A stretch of DNA of 64,000 nucleotides. Source: Pseudarthrobacter chlorophenolicus A6 (GTDB taxonomy: Bacteria; Actinomycetota; Actinomycetes; Actinomycetales; Micrococcaceae). The translations under genes were made by a program, and so were the position numbers. A model generated the notes under the pieces. The model saw nothing but the letters and a program-made list of their open reading frames with translations, was not told where the DNA came from and did not search any database. Of the stretch, positions 28,962-37,941 are shown piece by piece (the first letter of the stretch is position 1; each line of letters opens with the position of its first letter). Location: positions 558,001-622,000 of the forward strand of contig NC_011886.1 of assembly GCF_000022025.1 (NCBI RefSeq). Direction: 5' to 3'.

Positions 28962-30311
28962 TCAGCCGAAGATCAGGTGCGCCACCGTGAAGATCAGCAG
29001 CCCGGCCAGCGAGCCCACCACGGTGCCGTTGATCCGGATGAACTGCAGGTCCTTGCCCACCTGGAGCTCGATCTTCTGCGAGGTCTCTTCCGCATCCCAA
29101 CGCGCCACAGTGTCCGTGATGACCCCCGCGATATCTGACCGGTACGTCTTCACCAGGTAGCCCGCGGCGTCGCCGATCCAGGCATTGACCTTGCCGGCGA
29201 GTTCGGGATCGTTGACCAGCCGCGAACCGAAGTCGCGGACCGCCGCCTTGAACTTGACGGTCAGTTCGCTGTCCGGATCGTCCACGGCGCCGAGCAGTGC
29301 GTTCTTGACGGTCCCCCAGGTCCGCGAGGCCAGTTCCCGGACCTCGGGGTCGCCCAGGACCTGGGCCTTGATGTCCTCGGCGCGCGCAATCATCTTGGGG
29401 TCGTGCTGCAGGTCCTGCGCAAGGTCGTTGAGGTACTTATCGATCTGTTGCCGCACCTGGTGGTTGGGATCGGACTGCACGGCACGGGCGAATTTGAGGA
29501 TTTCAACGTAGACCTTGTCGCCCACCAGGCCATCCACGAACTGTGGTACCCAGGTGGGGGAGCGGTCGGACACCAGCCGCGAGACAGTCTCGTGGTTCTC
29601 GTCCACCCAGTCGGCGGCGCGGTCCACCAGCAGGTCCACCAACGTGTGGTGGTGCCCGTCGTGGAAGATCCGCTCCGCAAGCCTGCCCACCGGAGGTCCC
29701 CACGGCGGTGTGAGCAGGTGCTTGCGGACCATGCCCTCGATGACCGCCTGGACGTCGTCGTCGTTCAGGACCTTGAAGGCGCCCCGGATCACTGCCGCAC
29801 CTTCCTTGGCCACCCGGTCCGCCCCGCCGGGCGCGGCGAGCCATTCGCCGGCGCGGCGGGCGATGTTCACGCTGGCCAGCTTGTCCTGGACCACCTGCTC
29901 GGAGAGGAAGTTGGTCTCCACGAACTCGCCCAGGGAGGCGCCGATCTGGTCTTTCCGGCGCGGAATGATGGCGGTGTGCGGAATCTTGATGCCCATGGGG
30001 TACTTGAACAGCGCGGTAACGGCGAACCAGTCAGCCAGCGCACCCACCATGCCGCCTTCCGCGGCGGCGCGCACGTACTGCAGCCAGGGATACTCCTCCT
30101 GCAGCGCAAACGCGAACACGAAGACCACGGCCATGGCGATGAGCAGGCTTAGGGCCAGCATCTTCATTTTCCGCAGCGCTGCCGCCTTTTCGGCGTCTCC
30201 CGCGCTGAGTTGATGGCCGACGACGGCGGCCTGCGGTTTCGCGCCTTCGGGCACCGGGGGAGCGGCGCGGCGAGGGGATTCCCGGGCAGTTGGCTCAGAG
30301 TTCACCTGCAT
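28962..30311 (-). CDS. DUF445 family membrane protein
   Basis: 449 residues with a hydrophobic segment near residue 52-70 (ALSLLIAMAVVFVFAFAL) followed by GGMVGALADWFAVTALF and PHTAIIPRRKDQIGASLGEF, the hallmarks of DUF445/YjiN proteins. A long helical region and a C-terminal membrane segment (GTVVGSLAGLLIFTVAHLIF) follow. The role in the family is unknown, probably envelope related. It is divergent from the GDPD gene, 49 bp between starts. Confidence 0.9.
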   Translation of the reverse strand: MQVNSEPTARESPRRAAPPVPEGAKPQAAVVGHQLSAGDAEKAAALRKMKMLALSLLIAMAVVFVFAFALQEEYPWLQYVRAAAEGGMVGALADWFAVTALFKYPMGIKIPHTAIIPRRKDQIGASLGEFVETNFLSEQVVQDKLASVNIARRAGEWLAAPGGADRVAKEGAAVIRGAFKVLNDDDVQAVIEGMVRKHLLTPPWGPPVGRLAERIFHDGHHHTLVDLLVDRAADWVDENHETVSRLVSDRSPTWVPQFVDGLVGDKVYVEILKFARAVQSDPNHQVRQQIDKYLNDLAQDLQHDPKMIARAEDIKAQVLGDPEVRELASRTWGTVKNALLGAVDDPDSELTVKFKAAVRDFGSRLVNDPELAGKVNAWIGDAAGYLVKTYRSDIAGVITDTVARWDAEETSQKIELQVGKDLQFIRINGTVVGSLAGLLIFTVAHLIFG

Positions 30312-30360
30312 GTGCCAAGCCTAGCCCCGCTGACGGGACCGGGTCGGCTACCGTGTCCCC

Positions 30361-31347
30361 ATGACACCTGACGAGCCGACACGCGACAGGACGACACACG
30401 ACGGCGCGGCACCTGACCGGACCAGCCTGGACGGGACCACTCCTGGCGGGCCTGCTCCGGGCAGCCTGGAGCAGCGGCCGCTGGTCTTCGCCCACCGGGG
30501 CTCGAGCGGCGCCTTCGCCGAACACACCCGCGCCGCCTACCTCCAGGCCCTGGCGGACGGTGCCGATGGCGTGGAGTGCGACGTCCACCTCACCCGCGAC
30601 CAGCATGTCGTCCTGCTGCACGATGCCAACCTGGACCGCACCTCGGACGGCACGGGCCCGGTGGCCGAGCGGACCCTCCGTGAACTGCGGCAGCTGGACT
30701 TCTCCTCCTGGAAGGGTGCGCGCATCCCGGAAATTTACGGCGCCCGGTCCGAGCAGCTCCTCACACTGCCGGAACTCCTCGACGTCCTCCGTGGTGCGGG
30801 CCGGCCCGTGAAGCTGGCCATCGAGCTCAAACACCCCAGCCCCTACCAGCTGAAACTGGAGGACCGGGTGCTGGAGGTCCTCCGCAGCGAAGGCTGGGAT
30901 CCCGGAAGCTCCACGGTGGACAACGTGGCGGTGACGTTCATGAGCTTCAGCCCGGATTCGGTCCGGCACCTGCTGCGGTCGGTCCCCGCGCAGTTCATCT
31001 GCCAGCTGGTGGACGACCTTACGGTCCATGAAATCCGCGGCGGCCTGGGCCTCGGCCTGATCACCGGCGGTGCCGTCGCCAACCTCATGAAGGCCACCCA
31101 GCTGGAAGGCGAACGGATCCTTGACGCCGGCCTGGTGGGGCTTGCAGGGCCGGGCATCGACTACGTCCGTGAACGCCCGGACACCATCCGGCAGTGGCTC
31201 GATGCCGGGCGGCGCTTCCGCGTGTGGACCGTGGATTCGGCGGATGATGTGGCGCTGTGCCGGGAGCTGGGGATCCAGGAGCTCACCACGAATGTCCCCG
31301 CCCGGGTTCTCTCGCAGTTGCAGGTGGCCCCCTCGCAGGGACGGTAG
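30361..31347 (+). CDS. glycerophosphodiester phosphodiesterase
   Basis: 328 residues, TIM-barrel GDPD. The catalytic set is visible as FAHRGSSGAFAEHT, GVECDVHLTRD and LLHDANLDRT, with IELKHPS and VWTVDSADD later. No signal peptide: a 35-residue Asp/Thr/Pro-rich extension precedes the domain, so it is likely cytosolic. The ATG has no ribosome site; TACCGT six bases upstream fits a leaderless transcript. It ends 2 bp before the CoA-transferase start. Confidence 0.9.
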   Translation: MTPDEPTRDRTTHDGAAPDRTSLDGTTPGGPAPGSLEQRPLVFAHRGSSGAFAEHTRAAYLQALADGADGVECDVHLTRDQHVVLLHDANLDRTSDGTGPVAERTLRELRQLDFSSWKGARIPEIYGARSEQLLTLPELLDVLRGAGRPVKLAIELKHPSPYQLKLEDRVLEVLRSEGWDPGSSTVDNVAVTFMSFSPDSVRHLLRSVPAQFICQLVDDLTVHEIRGGLGLGLITGGAVANLMKATQLEGERILDAGLVGLAGPGIDYVRERPDTIRQWLDAGRRFRVWTVDSADDVALCRELGIQELTTNVPARVLSQLQVAPSQGR

Positions 31348-31349
31348 CC

Positions 31350-32696
31350 GTGGCGGGCACGGACGCAGCAAACCTGCGCACGTGGTGGGGCGGGCCGCTG
31401 GATGTGGAGGGCCTCGCCCTGGCCGCGGTGGGTGCCGCGGCCACCGCGCTGGACCGGTACACGGGCGCCGCCGGCAGGTACTCGGCCAGCCCGGAACTGA
31501 CAGCCGCCGCCTTCGACTCCTCGGGGCACCTGAGGATCGCAGGCCGCCCCTTGCAGGGATTTGCCCCGCTTTCCGGATTCCGCCGCACCCGGGACGGCTG
31601 GATCCGGCTGCACGCCAACTACCCGCACCACCGGCAGCGCCTCCTGCAGGCGCTAAATGCCACGACGGCGGAAGAAGCCGAAGCTGCCCTGCGCATCATG
31701 GATTCCCTCGAAGCCGAGTCCGTCATCCAGGCGCGGGGCGCAGTGGCAGCGGCCGTCCGGACCCGCGCAGAATGGCAGGCCTCGGAAATGGGCCGGGCAG
31801 CAGCGGCGGGACCGTGGATGGTCCTTGACCCGCAGGCTCCAGACGGCCCGGCTGCCGGCGCTGCCATGGAGGGCAGCGGCCGCCGGGGCATCCCGCAGCC
31901 CGGCGGCGATCCGCGCCGGCCACTGCTGGGGGTGCGCGTCCTGGACCTCACCCGGGTCATCGCGGGTCCGGTTTCCACGCGGCTGCTGGCGGCCCTGGGT
32001 GCAGACGTCCTCCGTATCGACCCGACGGCGCTGCCCGAACTTTCCGACCAGTTCGTGGACACCTCCTTCGGCAAACGCAGCGCTGTAGCTGACCTCGGCC
32101 GGCCCGGCACCCGCGCCGCGCTGGAACGCCTGGTGGCCGGGGCCGACATCGTGATCACCGGCTACCGCACCGGCTCCCTGGACCGCTTCGGCCTGGACGC
32201 GGCGTCGCTGCTCTCCGCCCGGCCGGACCTTGCGGTGGTCACACTGAACAGCTGGGGGACTGACGGGCCGTGGAGCAGTCTGCGCGGCTTCGACAGCATT
32301 GTGCAGGCCGCCAGCGGGATCGCCCACCTGTACGGAACAACGGACGACGCCGGTTGGCGCCCGGGTGCCCTGCCTGTCCAGGCCCTGGACCATGCCACCG
32401 GCTACGGGGCAGCGGCCGCGGCGGTAACCCTCCTCGCCCGGCGGCAGGAAAGCGGCGCCGGTGGATCTGCCCGGCTGTCACTCGCCCGGACAGCGGAGGA
32501 ACTCTTCAGGCTGCCGCCGGGCCCGCGCGGGCTGCCGGCCCTGCCACCGCCGGAATACCGCACAATGGCCAGCTCCTACGGCGGGCTGCGGTACGTCCGG
32601 CCGCCGCTGCTGGTGGAGGGGCAGGCCCTGGACTACCCCGGCCCGCCACCGCCCTACGCCAGCTCCGCCCTGGACTGGGTGCCGCGCAGCGACTGA
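31350..32696 (+). CDS. CaiB/BaiF family CoA-transferase-like protein
   Basis: 448-residue class III CoA-transferase-like protein. The conserved core LLGVRVLDLTRVIAGPVSTR begins only at about residue 190. In front lies a divergent domain (WWGGPLDVEGLALAAVGAAA...) that may be a decayed or rearranged first half. Other family landmarks are FGKRSAVADL, RPDLAVVTLNSWG and the GSARLSLARTAEEL end. GTG start with AGGGACGG upstream, 2 bp after the GDPD stop, so operonic. Substrate unknown. Confidence 0.8.
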   Translation: MAGTDAANLRTWWGGPLDVEGLALAAVGAAATALDRYTGAAGRYSASPELTAAAFDSSGHLRIAGRPLQGFAPLSGFRRTRDGWIRLHANYPHHRQRLLQALNATTAEEAEAALRIMDSLEAESVIQARGAVAAAVRTRAEWQASEMGRAAAAGPWMVLDPQAPDGPAAGAAMEGSGRRGIPQPGGDPRRPLLGVRVLDLTRVIAGPVSTRLLAALGADVLRIDPTALPELSDQFVDTSFGKRSAVADLGRPGTRAALERLVAGADIVITGYRTGSLDRFGLDAASLLSARPDLAVVTLNSWGTDGPWSSLRGFDSIVQAASGIAHLYGTTDDAGWRPGALPVQALDHATGYGAAAAAVTLLARRQESGAGGSARLSLARTAEELFRLPPGPRGLPALPPPEYRTMASSYGGLRYVRPPLLVEGQALDYPGPPPPYASSALDWVPRSD

Positions 32697-32805
32697 GCGT
32701 CCGGGCCGCGGCTGAGCTTCCGCGCGCCGCCGCACAACGGGAGCCCCACAACGAGGGGAGGCACGGTGGTTTCTGCCGCTGCCCGCGCTGTGGTTGAGTG
32801 GAGCC

Positions 32806-33273
32806 ATGCCTTTCCCCAGCTCCGGCCGGGCTGCACGAAACCTGTCCGCTGCTGCGATGAGCGCCCTGCTCCTGGCCAGCGCCGGCAAGCACTTCCGAAG
32901 CCCCGGCTTCTACCGCCAGGTGGTTCCCGACTACCTCTGCCGTGAAGACCCCGCCCCCGGCACCGTGCCCACCGGCGCCAACGGCCCCTTCGCTGTCCTT
33001 TCCCGCGACGAATGGATCGCCGTGTCCGGCCTGATCGAGGCCGCGGCCGCCGTCGGGATCCTTATCCCGGCCACCCGGAAGGTCACCGCCACCGCCGTGG
33101 CCGCGATGTTCACGGCGTTCCTCGCCGGCCACGCCGACGCGCTCCGGCGCGCCTACAGTCCCGAGGGGACGCCGCTCCAGCGGCGGATCCACACGGCCCG
33201 CCTGCCGCTGCAGGCACCCCTCATCGCCTGGGCGTGGAGCCTCCGCAACACTGGCCCGGATGGCCGGCGGTGA
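32806..33273 (+). CDS. DoxX-like small membrane protein
   Basis: 155 residues with three or four hydrophobic segments and SAGKHFRSPGFYRQVVPDYL, the pattern of DoxX-family proteins. The stop overlaps the region where azlC begins (GTGA at 33270), so the three genes to 34327 form a unit. Function unknown. The TTG 12 bases upstream could be an alternative start. Confidence 0.75.
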   Translation: MPFPSSGRAARNLSAAAMSALLLASAGKHFRSPGFYRQVVPDYLCREDPAPGTVPTGANGPFAVLSRDEWIAVSGLIEAAAAVGILIPATRKVTATAVAAMFTAFLAGHADALRRAYSPEGTPLQRRIHTARLPLQAPLIAWAWSLRNTGPDGRR

Positions 33274-33278
33274 AGCTA

Positions 33279-34019
33279 ATGGCGTCCCCCGCCGTGCGGG
33301 TGGGGATCTCCATCAGCATCGCCACCGGCCTTTATGGGGTGTCCTTCGGGGCCCTGTCCGTCACCTCCGGCTTGGATTTCTGGCAGACCATGGCCCTAAG
33401 CCTGCTGCTGTTCAGCGGCGGTTCCCAGTTCGCATTCATCGGCGTGGTGGGCGGCGGTGGTTCCGGCATTGCCGCCATGAGTGCGGCCACCCTGCTGGGC
33501 ATGCGCAACGGGATTTACGGCATGCAGCTCAATGCCCTGTTACGGCCGGAAGGCTGGCGCAAATACGTCGGTGCCCAGCTGACCATCGACGAGTCCACGG
33601 CCACGAGTACCGGCCAGGCTGATCCTGCCGAGCAGCGCCGTGGCTTCTGGGCGGCCGGCATTGGCATTTACGTGCTGTGGAACCTCTTCACCGCGGTGGG
33701 CGCGTTGGCCGGCAGCGGACTCGGCGACCCCAAGCAGTGGGGGCTCGACGGCGCCGCGGTGGCCGCCTTCCTGGCGTTGCTCTGGCCGCGCCTGAAAGGC
33801 CGGGAGCCGGTGGCCATCGCCGTCGTGTGCGCCGTGGCCACAGTGCTGGCCGTGCCGTTCGTTCCCGCGGGCGTGCCCATCCTGGTGGCCGCGCTGGTGG
33901 CGGCCCTGATCGGCTGGTTCAGCCACGGCCGCAGCGATGAGGGCCTCGAACCCGATGTGGAACCGTACGGCGGCCATCATCGGCACGGGCACGGAGACGC
34001 TGCGGAGGCCAGCCAATGA
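33279..34019 (+). CDS. azlC: AzlC family branched-chain amino-acid exporter subunit
   Basis: 246 residues; the large subunit of AzlCD-type exporters. Motifs SVTSGLDFWQTMALSLLLFSGGSQ (part: LLLFSGGSQFAFIGVVGGG), LGMRNGIYGMQLN and DESTATSTGQ are typical. The C-terminus is a His-rich tail (GGHHRHGHGD). The start could be the GTG at 33270 overlapping the previous stop; I prefer the ATG at 33279 after GGTGAAG. Coupled by ATGA to azlD. Confidence 0.88.
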   Translation: MASPAVRVGISISIATGLYGVSFGALSVTSGLDFWQTMALSLLLFSGGSQFAFIGVVGGGGSGIAAMSAATLLGMRNGIYGMQLNALLRPEGWRKYVGAQLTIDESTATSTGQADPAEQRRGFWAAGIGIYVLWNLFTAVGALAGSGLGDPKQWGLDGAAVAAFLALLWPRLKGREPVAIAVVCAVATVLAVPFVPAGVPILVAALVAALIGWFSHGRSDEGLEPDVEPYGGHHRHGHGDAAEASQ

Positions 34020-34327
34020 ATCTCTGGTTCTGGATCCTCGTGTCCTGCGTGCTGGCCTATGCCTGGAAGCTGGTGGGCTACTTCGTGCCCGCCCGGTTCC
34101 TGGAAAACCCCCGCATGTCCCGGATCGCCGGCACCATGACCATCGGACTGCTCGTCTCCCTGACTGTGGTGAATGCTGCGGCCACCGGGCAGGCGCTTGC
34201 CGCGGACGCCCGGCTGGGGGCGTTGGCCGCGGCAGCCATAGCCCTGGCACTGCGGGCGCCCTTCCTCCTGGTTGTCATTGTCGGCGCAGGCACCGCCGCC
34301 CTGCTAAGGATGGCCGGCTGGGTCTGA
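34016..34327 (+). CDS. azlD: AzlD family small subunit of amino-acid exporter
   Basis: 103 residues, four hydrophobic segments, opening MNLWFWILVSCVLAYAWKL. Overlaps azlC by 4 bases. Together they export branched-chain amino acids or analogues in characterised relatives. Confidence 0.88.
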   Translation: MNLWFWILVSCVLAYAWKLVGYFVPARFLENPRMSRIAGTMTIGLLVSLTVVNAAATGQALAADARLGALAAAAIALALRAPFLLVVIVGAGTAALLRMAGWV

Positions 34328-34343
34328 CGTGACTTGGGTCACA
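34328..34343. promoter_or_regulatory. CRP/GlxR-type site
   Basis: CGTGACTTGGGTCACA, 9 of 10 matches to TGTGA-N6-TCACA, starting right at the azlD stop and about 75 bp before the next small gene. Confidence 0.6.
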
Positions 34344-34417
34344 GGAATTGGGCTCTGCCGGCGGTATCATGATCTCGGCTATGCAGTTGGCCGTCGGATT
34401 ACCTGTGAACGGCCACC

Positions 34418-34672
34418 ATGGAAAATCAGCAGCACGCCGGTGAAAGAACCGGCAGAGCCCACCGCAAGAACCCCCGGCGCCGGGCCGGAGTTCCCGCAAA
34501 GCACTTCATCACACGCTTCGCCGGGCTGTCCGATGTCCCTGCCGCAGACCTGGAGCTACTGGCCGGCAGCCTAAGGCGCGGGCTGGACCTGGAGCCAGGC
34601 TCGCCCATACCGGCACTGCATGCCGCTGTGCACAGGGAGATCCGGCGCCGCGCGGATGCCGCCGCGGGGTAA
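34418..34672 (+). CDS. small basic protein of unknown function
   Basis: 84 residues, strongly basic first third (ERTGRAHRKNPRRRAG), then a helical, leucine-rich region. No family recognised. The ribosome site is weak. The CRP-like site upstream and the clean frame give modest support. Confidence 0.45.
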   Translation: MENQQHAGERTGRAHRKNPRRRAGVPAKHFITRFAGLSDVPAADLELLAGSLRRGLDLEPGSPIPALHAAVHREIRRRADAAAG

Positions 34673-34780
34673 GCGCCCCGCCAGCCGTCGCATCCCGTCG
34701 CCGGCGGGCTGTCAGCAGGCCGCCCGCCACATGGCGGCGGCGAAAACGTACGCCTGGCCCCGCCAGAAGGAGGACCCGCG

Positions 34781-35038
34781 ATGAACGACAAGACACCCCA
34801 CGGCTCGGAATCCACCAGGGAACTGCGGGACACCGCCCGCCGACGCAGGGACGCCGAGGAGAAACTGCAGCAGCATCTCGTTGAGGCCAGGGACCACGTC
34901 CCCAACGAGTACAGCGAACCTCCAACCGCTCGTGAGGGCGGGGCAGGTGGCGCTGAACGTGATGCCGGCCCGGATGGCGCAGGCACAGCTGATGCAGCGG
35001 GTTCAGGTTCAGGCCAACGGGATAAAGAAGGGTCCTAG
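34781..35038 (+). CDS. small charged protein of unknown function
   Basis: 85 residues: a helical Arg/Glu-rich first half (ELRDTARRRRDAEEKLQQHL) and a disordered Gly/Ala/Asp tail. AAGGAGGA lies 8 bases before the ATG, the best ribosome site in the region, which is why I accept it. Confidence 0.6.
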   Translation: MNDKTPHGSESTRELRDTARRRRDAEEKLQQHLVEARDHVPNEYSEPPTAREGGAGGAERDAGPDGAGTADAAGSGSGQRDKEGS

Positions 35039-35060
35039 CGGCCCGGCAGGAAAGGCGCGG

Positions 35061-35285
35061 CTACGCCACGCCGTGCGCCGCCCCGTCGGGCGAAACGCTC
35101 CGACGGTTGCTCTCTTCGACGGCAAGGTCATACCAGGCCTGCGCGCCGAAGGCAGGTTCAACGGTATCGAGTTCCTGGAACAGAAGGTCCAGCAGGCCCG
35201 CCAGTTCTTCGGCGGGCAAGGCAGCCAGGACTTCTTCGGGATCGCGGGGGTCGCTCAGGAAAGAAAAAAGCTGGTGAGTGTTCAT
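35061..35285 (-). CDS. small acidic/leucine-rich protein of unknown function
   Basis: 74 residues from MNTHQLFSFLSDPRDPEEVL: Leu, Glu and Ala rich with AALPAEELAGLLDLLFQEL, likely helical. Convergent with the previous small gene. The ribosome site is weak, so the start is uncertain. Confidence 0.5.
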   Translation of the reverse strand: MNTHQLFSFLSDPRDPEEVLAALPAEELAGLLDLLFQELDTVEPAFGAQAWYDLAVEESNRRSVSPDGAAHGVA

Positions 35286-35504
35286 GGGATGCCGCTTCAG
35301 TGCGCCGAATGCGTGGGGAAATGCTTCATGGGTCGCTCCAAGAAGGAAGATCTGAGGCTGGCTGCGTAACCCTGAAGGCAGTTTAGGGCACTGGCTGGAA
35401 CCCGCACAATGGTCCGCAGACAGGCGCATGGCCCAATGTGTCCGGTCTGCTGCGGTCCAGCCCTTCGGGCAGGGGGATCTGGCGGCAGCCCCGCGGGCGC
35501 CCGG

Positions 35505-36146
35505 TTAGTCCCGCAGGTTGCTCGGCTGAGCTGTTGCAGTGGCAGGCACCGGCACATGGGCGGGCAGCGGACGCGCGGGGCGGGTAGACCTGATAGCGTC
35601 CTCCACCAGCGCCAGTGGCCGCCGCCAGGCGTCCGATCCGGGTTCCATGGTGTCCACTACGGAAATCAGCATGGCCAGGAGCCGGAACATGTCCGTCATG
35701 GAGATGTCCTGCCGCAGGCTGCCCTGGCCCTGCCCGCGGACCAGCAGGACGCTAAGGGAGTCCATCAGGGATCCCGTGATGCCGGTCAGGAGCTCACGCC
35801 GGCCGGCCACAGCGCCGAGCAGGTTGGCGTCAGCGCTTGCGGCGTCCATCAGGGACTCCAGCACCCGGAACAGCCCGTTGGCGGCATCGATGTCCGCCAA
35901 GGCGCCGTCAACCACGGGGTCCACCGAGATCCGCAGCTGGCGGTTCAGTGCGGCCAGGACCAGCTCTTCCTTGTCGGCGAAATTTCGGAAGAGGGTGGCC
36001 GGCCCAACGCCGGCGGTGGAAGCGATGGTCTGCAGCGGAACCTCGGGGCCGAACTCCCGGAAACACTGCCGTGCCGCGCTGATGATCTTGTCCACATTCC
36101 GCGCTGCGTCGGCGCGGAGGGGCTTGCGGGCAACTGCGAGGCTCAT
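35505..36146 (-). CDS. TetR family transcriptional regulator
   Basis: 213 residues; N-terminal HTH with IISAARQCFREFGPEVPLQ, TIASTAGVGPATLFRNF and ADKEELVLAAL. The C-terminal ligand domain is unlike any I can name. Likely target is its own promoter or the divergent gene at 36268, 121 bp away. Confidence 0.88.
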   Translation of the reverse strand: MSLAVARKPLRADAARNVDKIISAARQCFREFGPEVPLQTIASTAGVGPATLFRNFADKEELVLAALNRQLRISVDPVVDGALADIDAANGLFRVLESLMDAASADANLLGAVAGRRELLTGITGSLMDSLSVLLVRGQGQGSLRQDISMTDMFRLLAMLISVVDTMEPGSDAWRRPLALVEDAIRSTRPARPLPAHVPVPATATAQPSNLRD

Positions 36147-36267
36147 GCGAAAAGGTTAGCAACGGAGCATCCACCCTTCACCGTTACTGAGGGGTAGGAG
36201 CCTATTGTGACGGCGGCCCCACCGGGGCGGATTTTGCCCGGTGACGTGCAGTGGCAGACTTGGCCCC

Positions 36268-36591
36268 ATGCTCCTTGCCTTTTCCGTCGCCCCGTCAGGT
36301 ACTCCCGCAGAAGGTTCCTCCCCCGGCGACGCCTCCGTGCACGACGCCGTTGCTGCCGCGGTAAAGATCGTCCGCGACTCGGGCCTGCCCAACAAGACGG
36401 ATTCGATGTTCACCACCATCGAAGGTGAATGGGATGAGGTGTTCGACGTCGTCAAACGGGCCACCGAGGCCGTGGGGCGGTACGGCAGCCGCGTTTCGCT
36501 GGTGATCAAGGCCGATATCCGGCCTGGCTATTCGGGCGAACTGACGGCCAAGGTGGACCGGCTCGAAGAGGCGCTGACAGACGGCTCCTGA
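36268..36591 (+). CDS. thiamine-binding protein, MTH1187/YkoF type
   Basis: 107 residues of the DUF77 fold: MLLAFSVAPSGTP, SVHDAVAAAVKIVRDSGL, FTTIEGEWDEVFDVVKRA and RVSLVIKADIRPGY. Characterised members bind thiamine-type ligands. The first ATG of the conserved start has no ribosome site, so translation may be leaderless. Divergent from TetR. Confidence 0.85.
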   Translation: MLLAFSVAPSGTPAEGSSPGDASVHDAVAAAVKIVRDSGLPNKTDSMFTTIEGEWDEVFDVVKRATEAVGRYGSRVSLVIKADIRPGYSGELTAKVDRLEEALTDGS

Positions 36592-36687
36592 GCAGCCCCT
36601 CACCGTGCCCTGCGCTGCCGTGGCAGCCGGTTTGCCGCCCTCCGGAAGCCTCTGGACCGGCTGATCACCGCGTGCCAAACTGTGCCC

Positions 36688-37365
36688 ATGTTCGAGCACA
36701 AGCCCCGGCCGGAATGGATTGCCACCGAAGAGTTCCTGTCGCGGGTGGTGGTCCACCCGGACCATGCGCTGGAGCAGGCCATCCGGTCCGCCGCCGAAGC
36801 GGGCATGCCGGCCATAGAGGTGGCGCCCAACGCGGGCAAGCTGCTGATGCTCCTGGTGCAGCTCTCCGGTGCGCGGCGGATCCTCGAAATCGGTACGCTT
36901 GCCGGCTTCAGCACCATCTGGATGGGCCGCGGGCTGCCTGCCAACGGCACGCTGGTAACCTGCGAGTTCCTCCCCAAACACGCCGAGGTGGCGTGGGCCA
37001 ACATCGACTTCGCCGGCCTGGGCCAGAAGGTGGAAATCCGGCTGGGCCCGGCGCTGGAAACGCTGGCTGCGCTGGAGGAGGAGGGCCGCGAGCCGTTCGA
37101 CTTCATCTTCATTGACGCCGATAAGGAGAACAACAGCCGCTACCTTGACTGGGCGGTCCGGCTGGGCAGGCGCGGAGCCACCGTGGTGCTGGACAACACC
37201 ATCTGGGAAGGGGCTGTCCTGGAACCGGACATGGACCCTGTCAATGCCCCCGGCATCATTGACGCCCTCACCTTGCTGGGGGAACATCCCCGCCTGGATG
37301 CCACCGTTATCCAGACGGTGGGCTCCAAGGGCTGGGATGGTTTTGCCCTGGCCCGCATCACCTGA
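36688..37365 (+). CDS. O-methyltransferase family 3 (CCoAMT-like)
   Basis: 225-residue SAM- and divalent-metal-dependent O-methyltransferase. IEVAPNAGKLL, ILEIGTLAGFSTIWM (motif I), FIFIDADKENN (metal-binding Asp) and VVLDNTIWEGAV are all visible. Substrate unknown, probably catechol-like. The start is the ATG of MFEHKPRPEW; CAAACT six bases upstream fits a leaderless start. Confidence 0.88.
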   Translation: MFEHKPRPEWIATEEFLSRVVVHPDHALEQAIRSAAEAGMPAIEVAPNAGKLLMLLVQLSGARRILEIGTLAGFSTIWMGRGLPANGTLVTCEFLPKHAEVAWANIDFAGLGQKVEIRLGPALETLAALEEEGREPFDFIFIDADKENNSRYLDWAVRLGRRGATVVLDNTIWEGAVLEPDMDPVNAPGIIDALTLLGEHPRLDATVIQTVGSKGWDGFALARIT

Positions 37366-37397
37366 CAACACCCTCCGGCGGCCGGATTCCCCATTGA

Positions 37398-37409
37398 TAA
37401 GTATGCTTA
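37398..37409. promoter_or_regulatory. TAAGTATGCTTA motif before dps
   Basis: One mismatch from the palindrome TAAGCATGCTTA, centred about 58 bp before the dps start. Confidence 0.45.
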
Positions 37410-37461
37410 GAATAAGCGTTCGGCTGGCGGGCAGCCGGACAGGCCGCAATGGAGGTAAACG

Positions 37462-37941
37462 ATGAAGGCATCACCCACCCTTGCCAGCAACCTGCAGATG
37501 GTCCTGACGGACCTGATTGAACTGCACCTGCAGGGGAAGCAGGCCCACTGGAACCTCGTGGGCACCAACTTCCGGGACCTGCACCTGCAACTTGATGAAA
37601 TCGTCACGGCGGCACGGCTGTTCGCCGATGAGGTTGCTGAGCGCATGCGGGCCCTGCACGCCCTGCCCGACGGCCGCAGCAGCACGGTCACAGCGGACAA
37701 CCGACTGGCTGAATTCCCGGAGGGGCTGACCTCCACGAAAGACACCGTCAAGCTCATCACCGCCCGGCTGGAGCGGACAGTGAAGACCATGCGCGACGTC
37801 CACGACGACGTCGACGATGAGGACCCCACCAGCGCGGACGTGCTGCACGCAATCATTGAACGGCTGGAGCAGCTGGCCTGGATGGTCAACGCCGAAACCA
37901 TGGCGCCCTCCGCCGCGGTGACCGAGCCGGCCAGCAAATAG
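37462..37941 (+). CDS. dps: Dps family DNA-protecting ferritin
   Basis: 159 residues; four-helix Dps subunit that stores iron and shields DNA under starvation or oxidative stress. The ferroxidase ligands lie in QAHWNLVG (His29) and the FRDLHLQLDEI stretch (Asp45, Glu46). There is no long basic N-terminal tail. A GGAGG site precedes the ATG. The stress-type palindrome sits upstream, and the next gene starts at the base after the stop codon. Confidence 0.92.
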   Translation: MKASPTLASNLQMVLTDLIELHLQGKQAHWNLVGTNFRDLHLQLDEIVTAARLFADEVAERMRALHALPDGRSSTVTADNRLAEFPEGLTSTKDTVKLITARLERTVKTMRDVHDDVDDEDPTSADVLHAIIERLEQLAWMVNAETMAPSAAVTEPASK

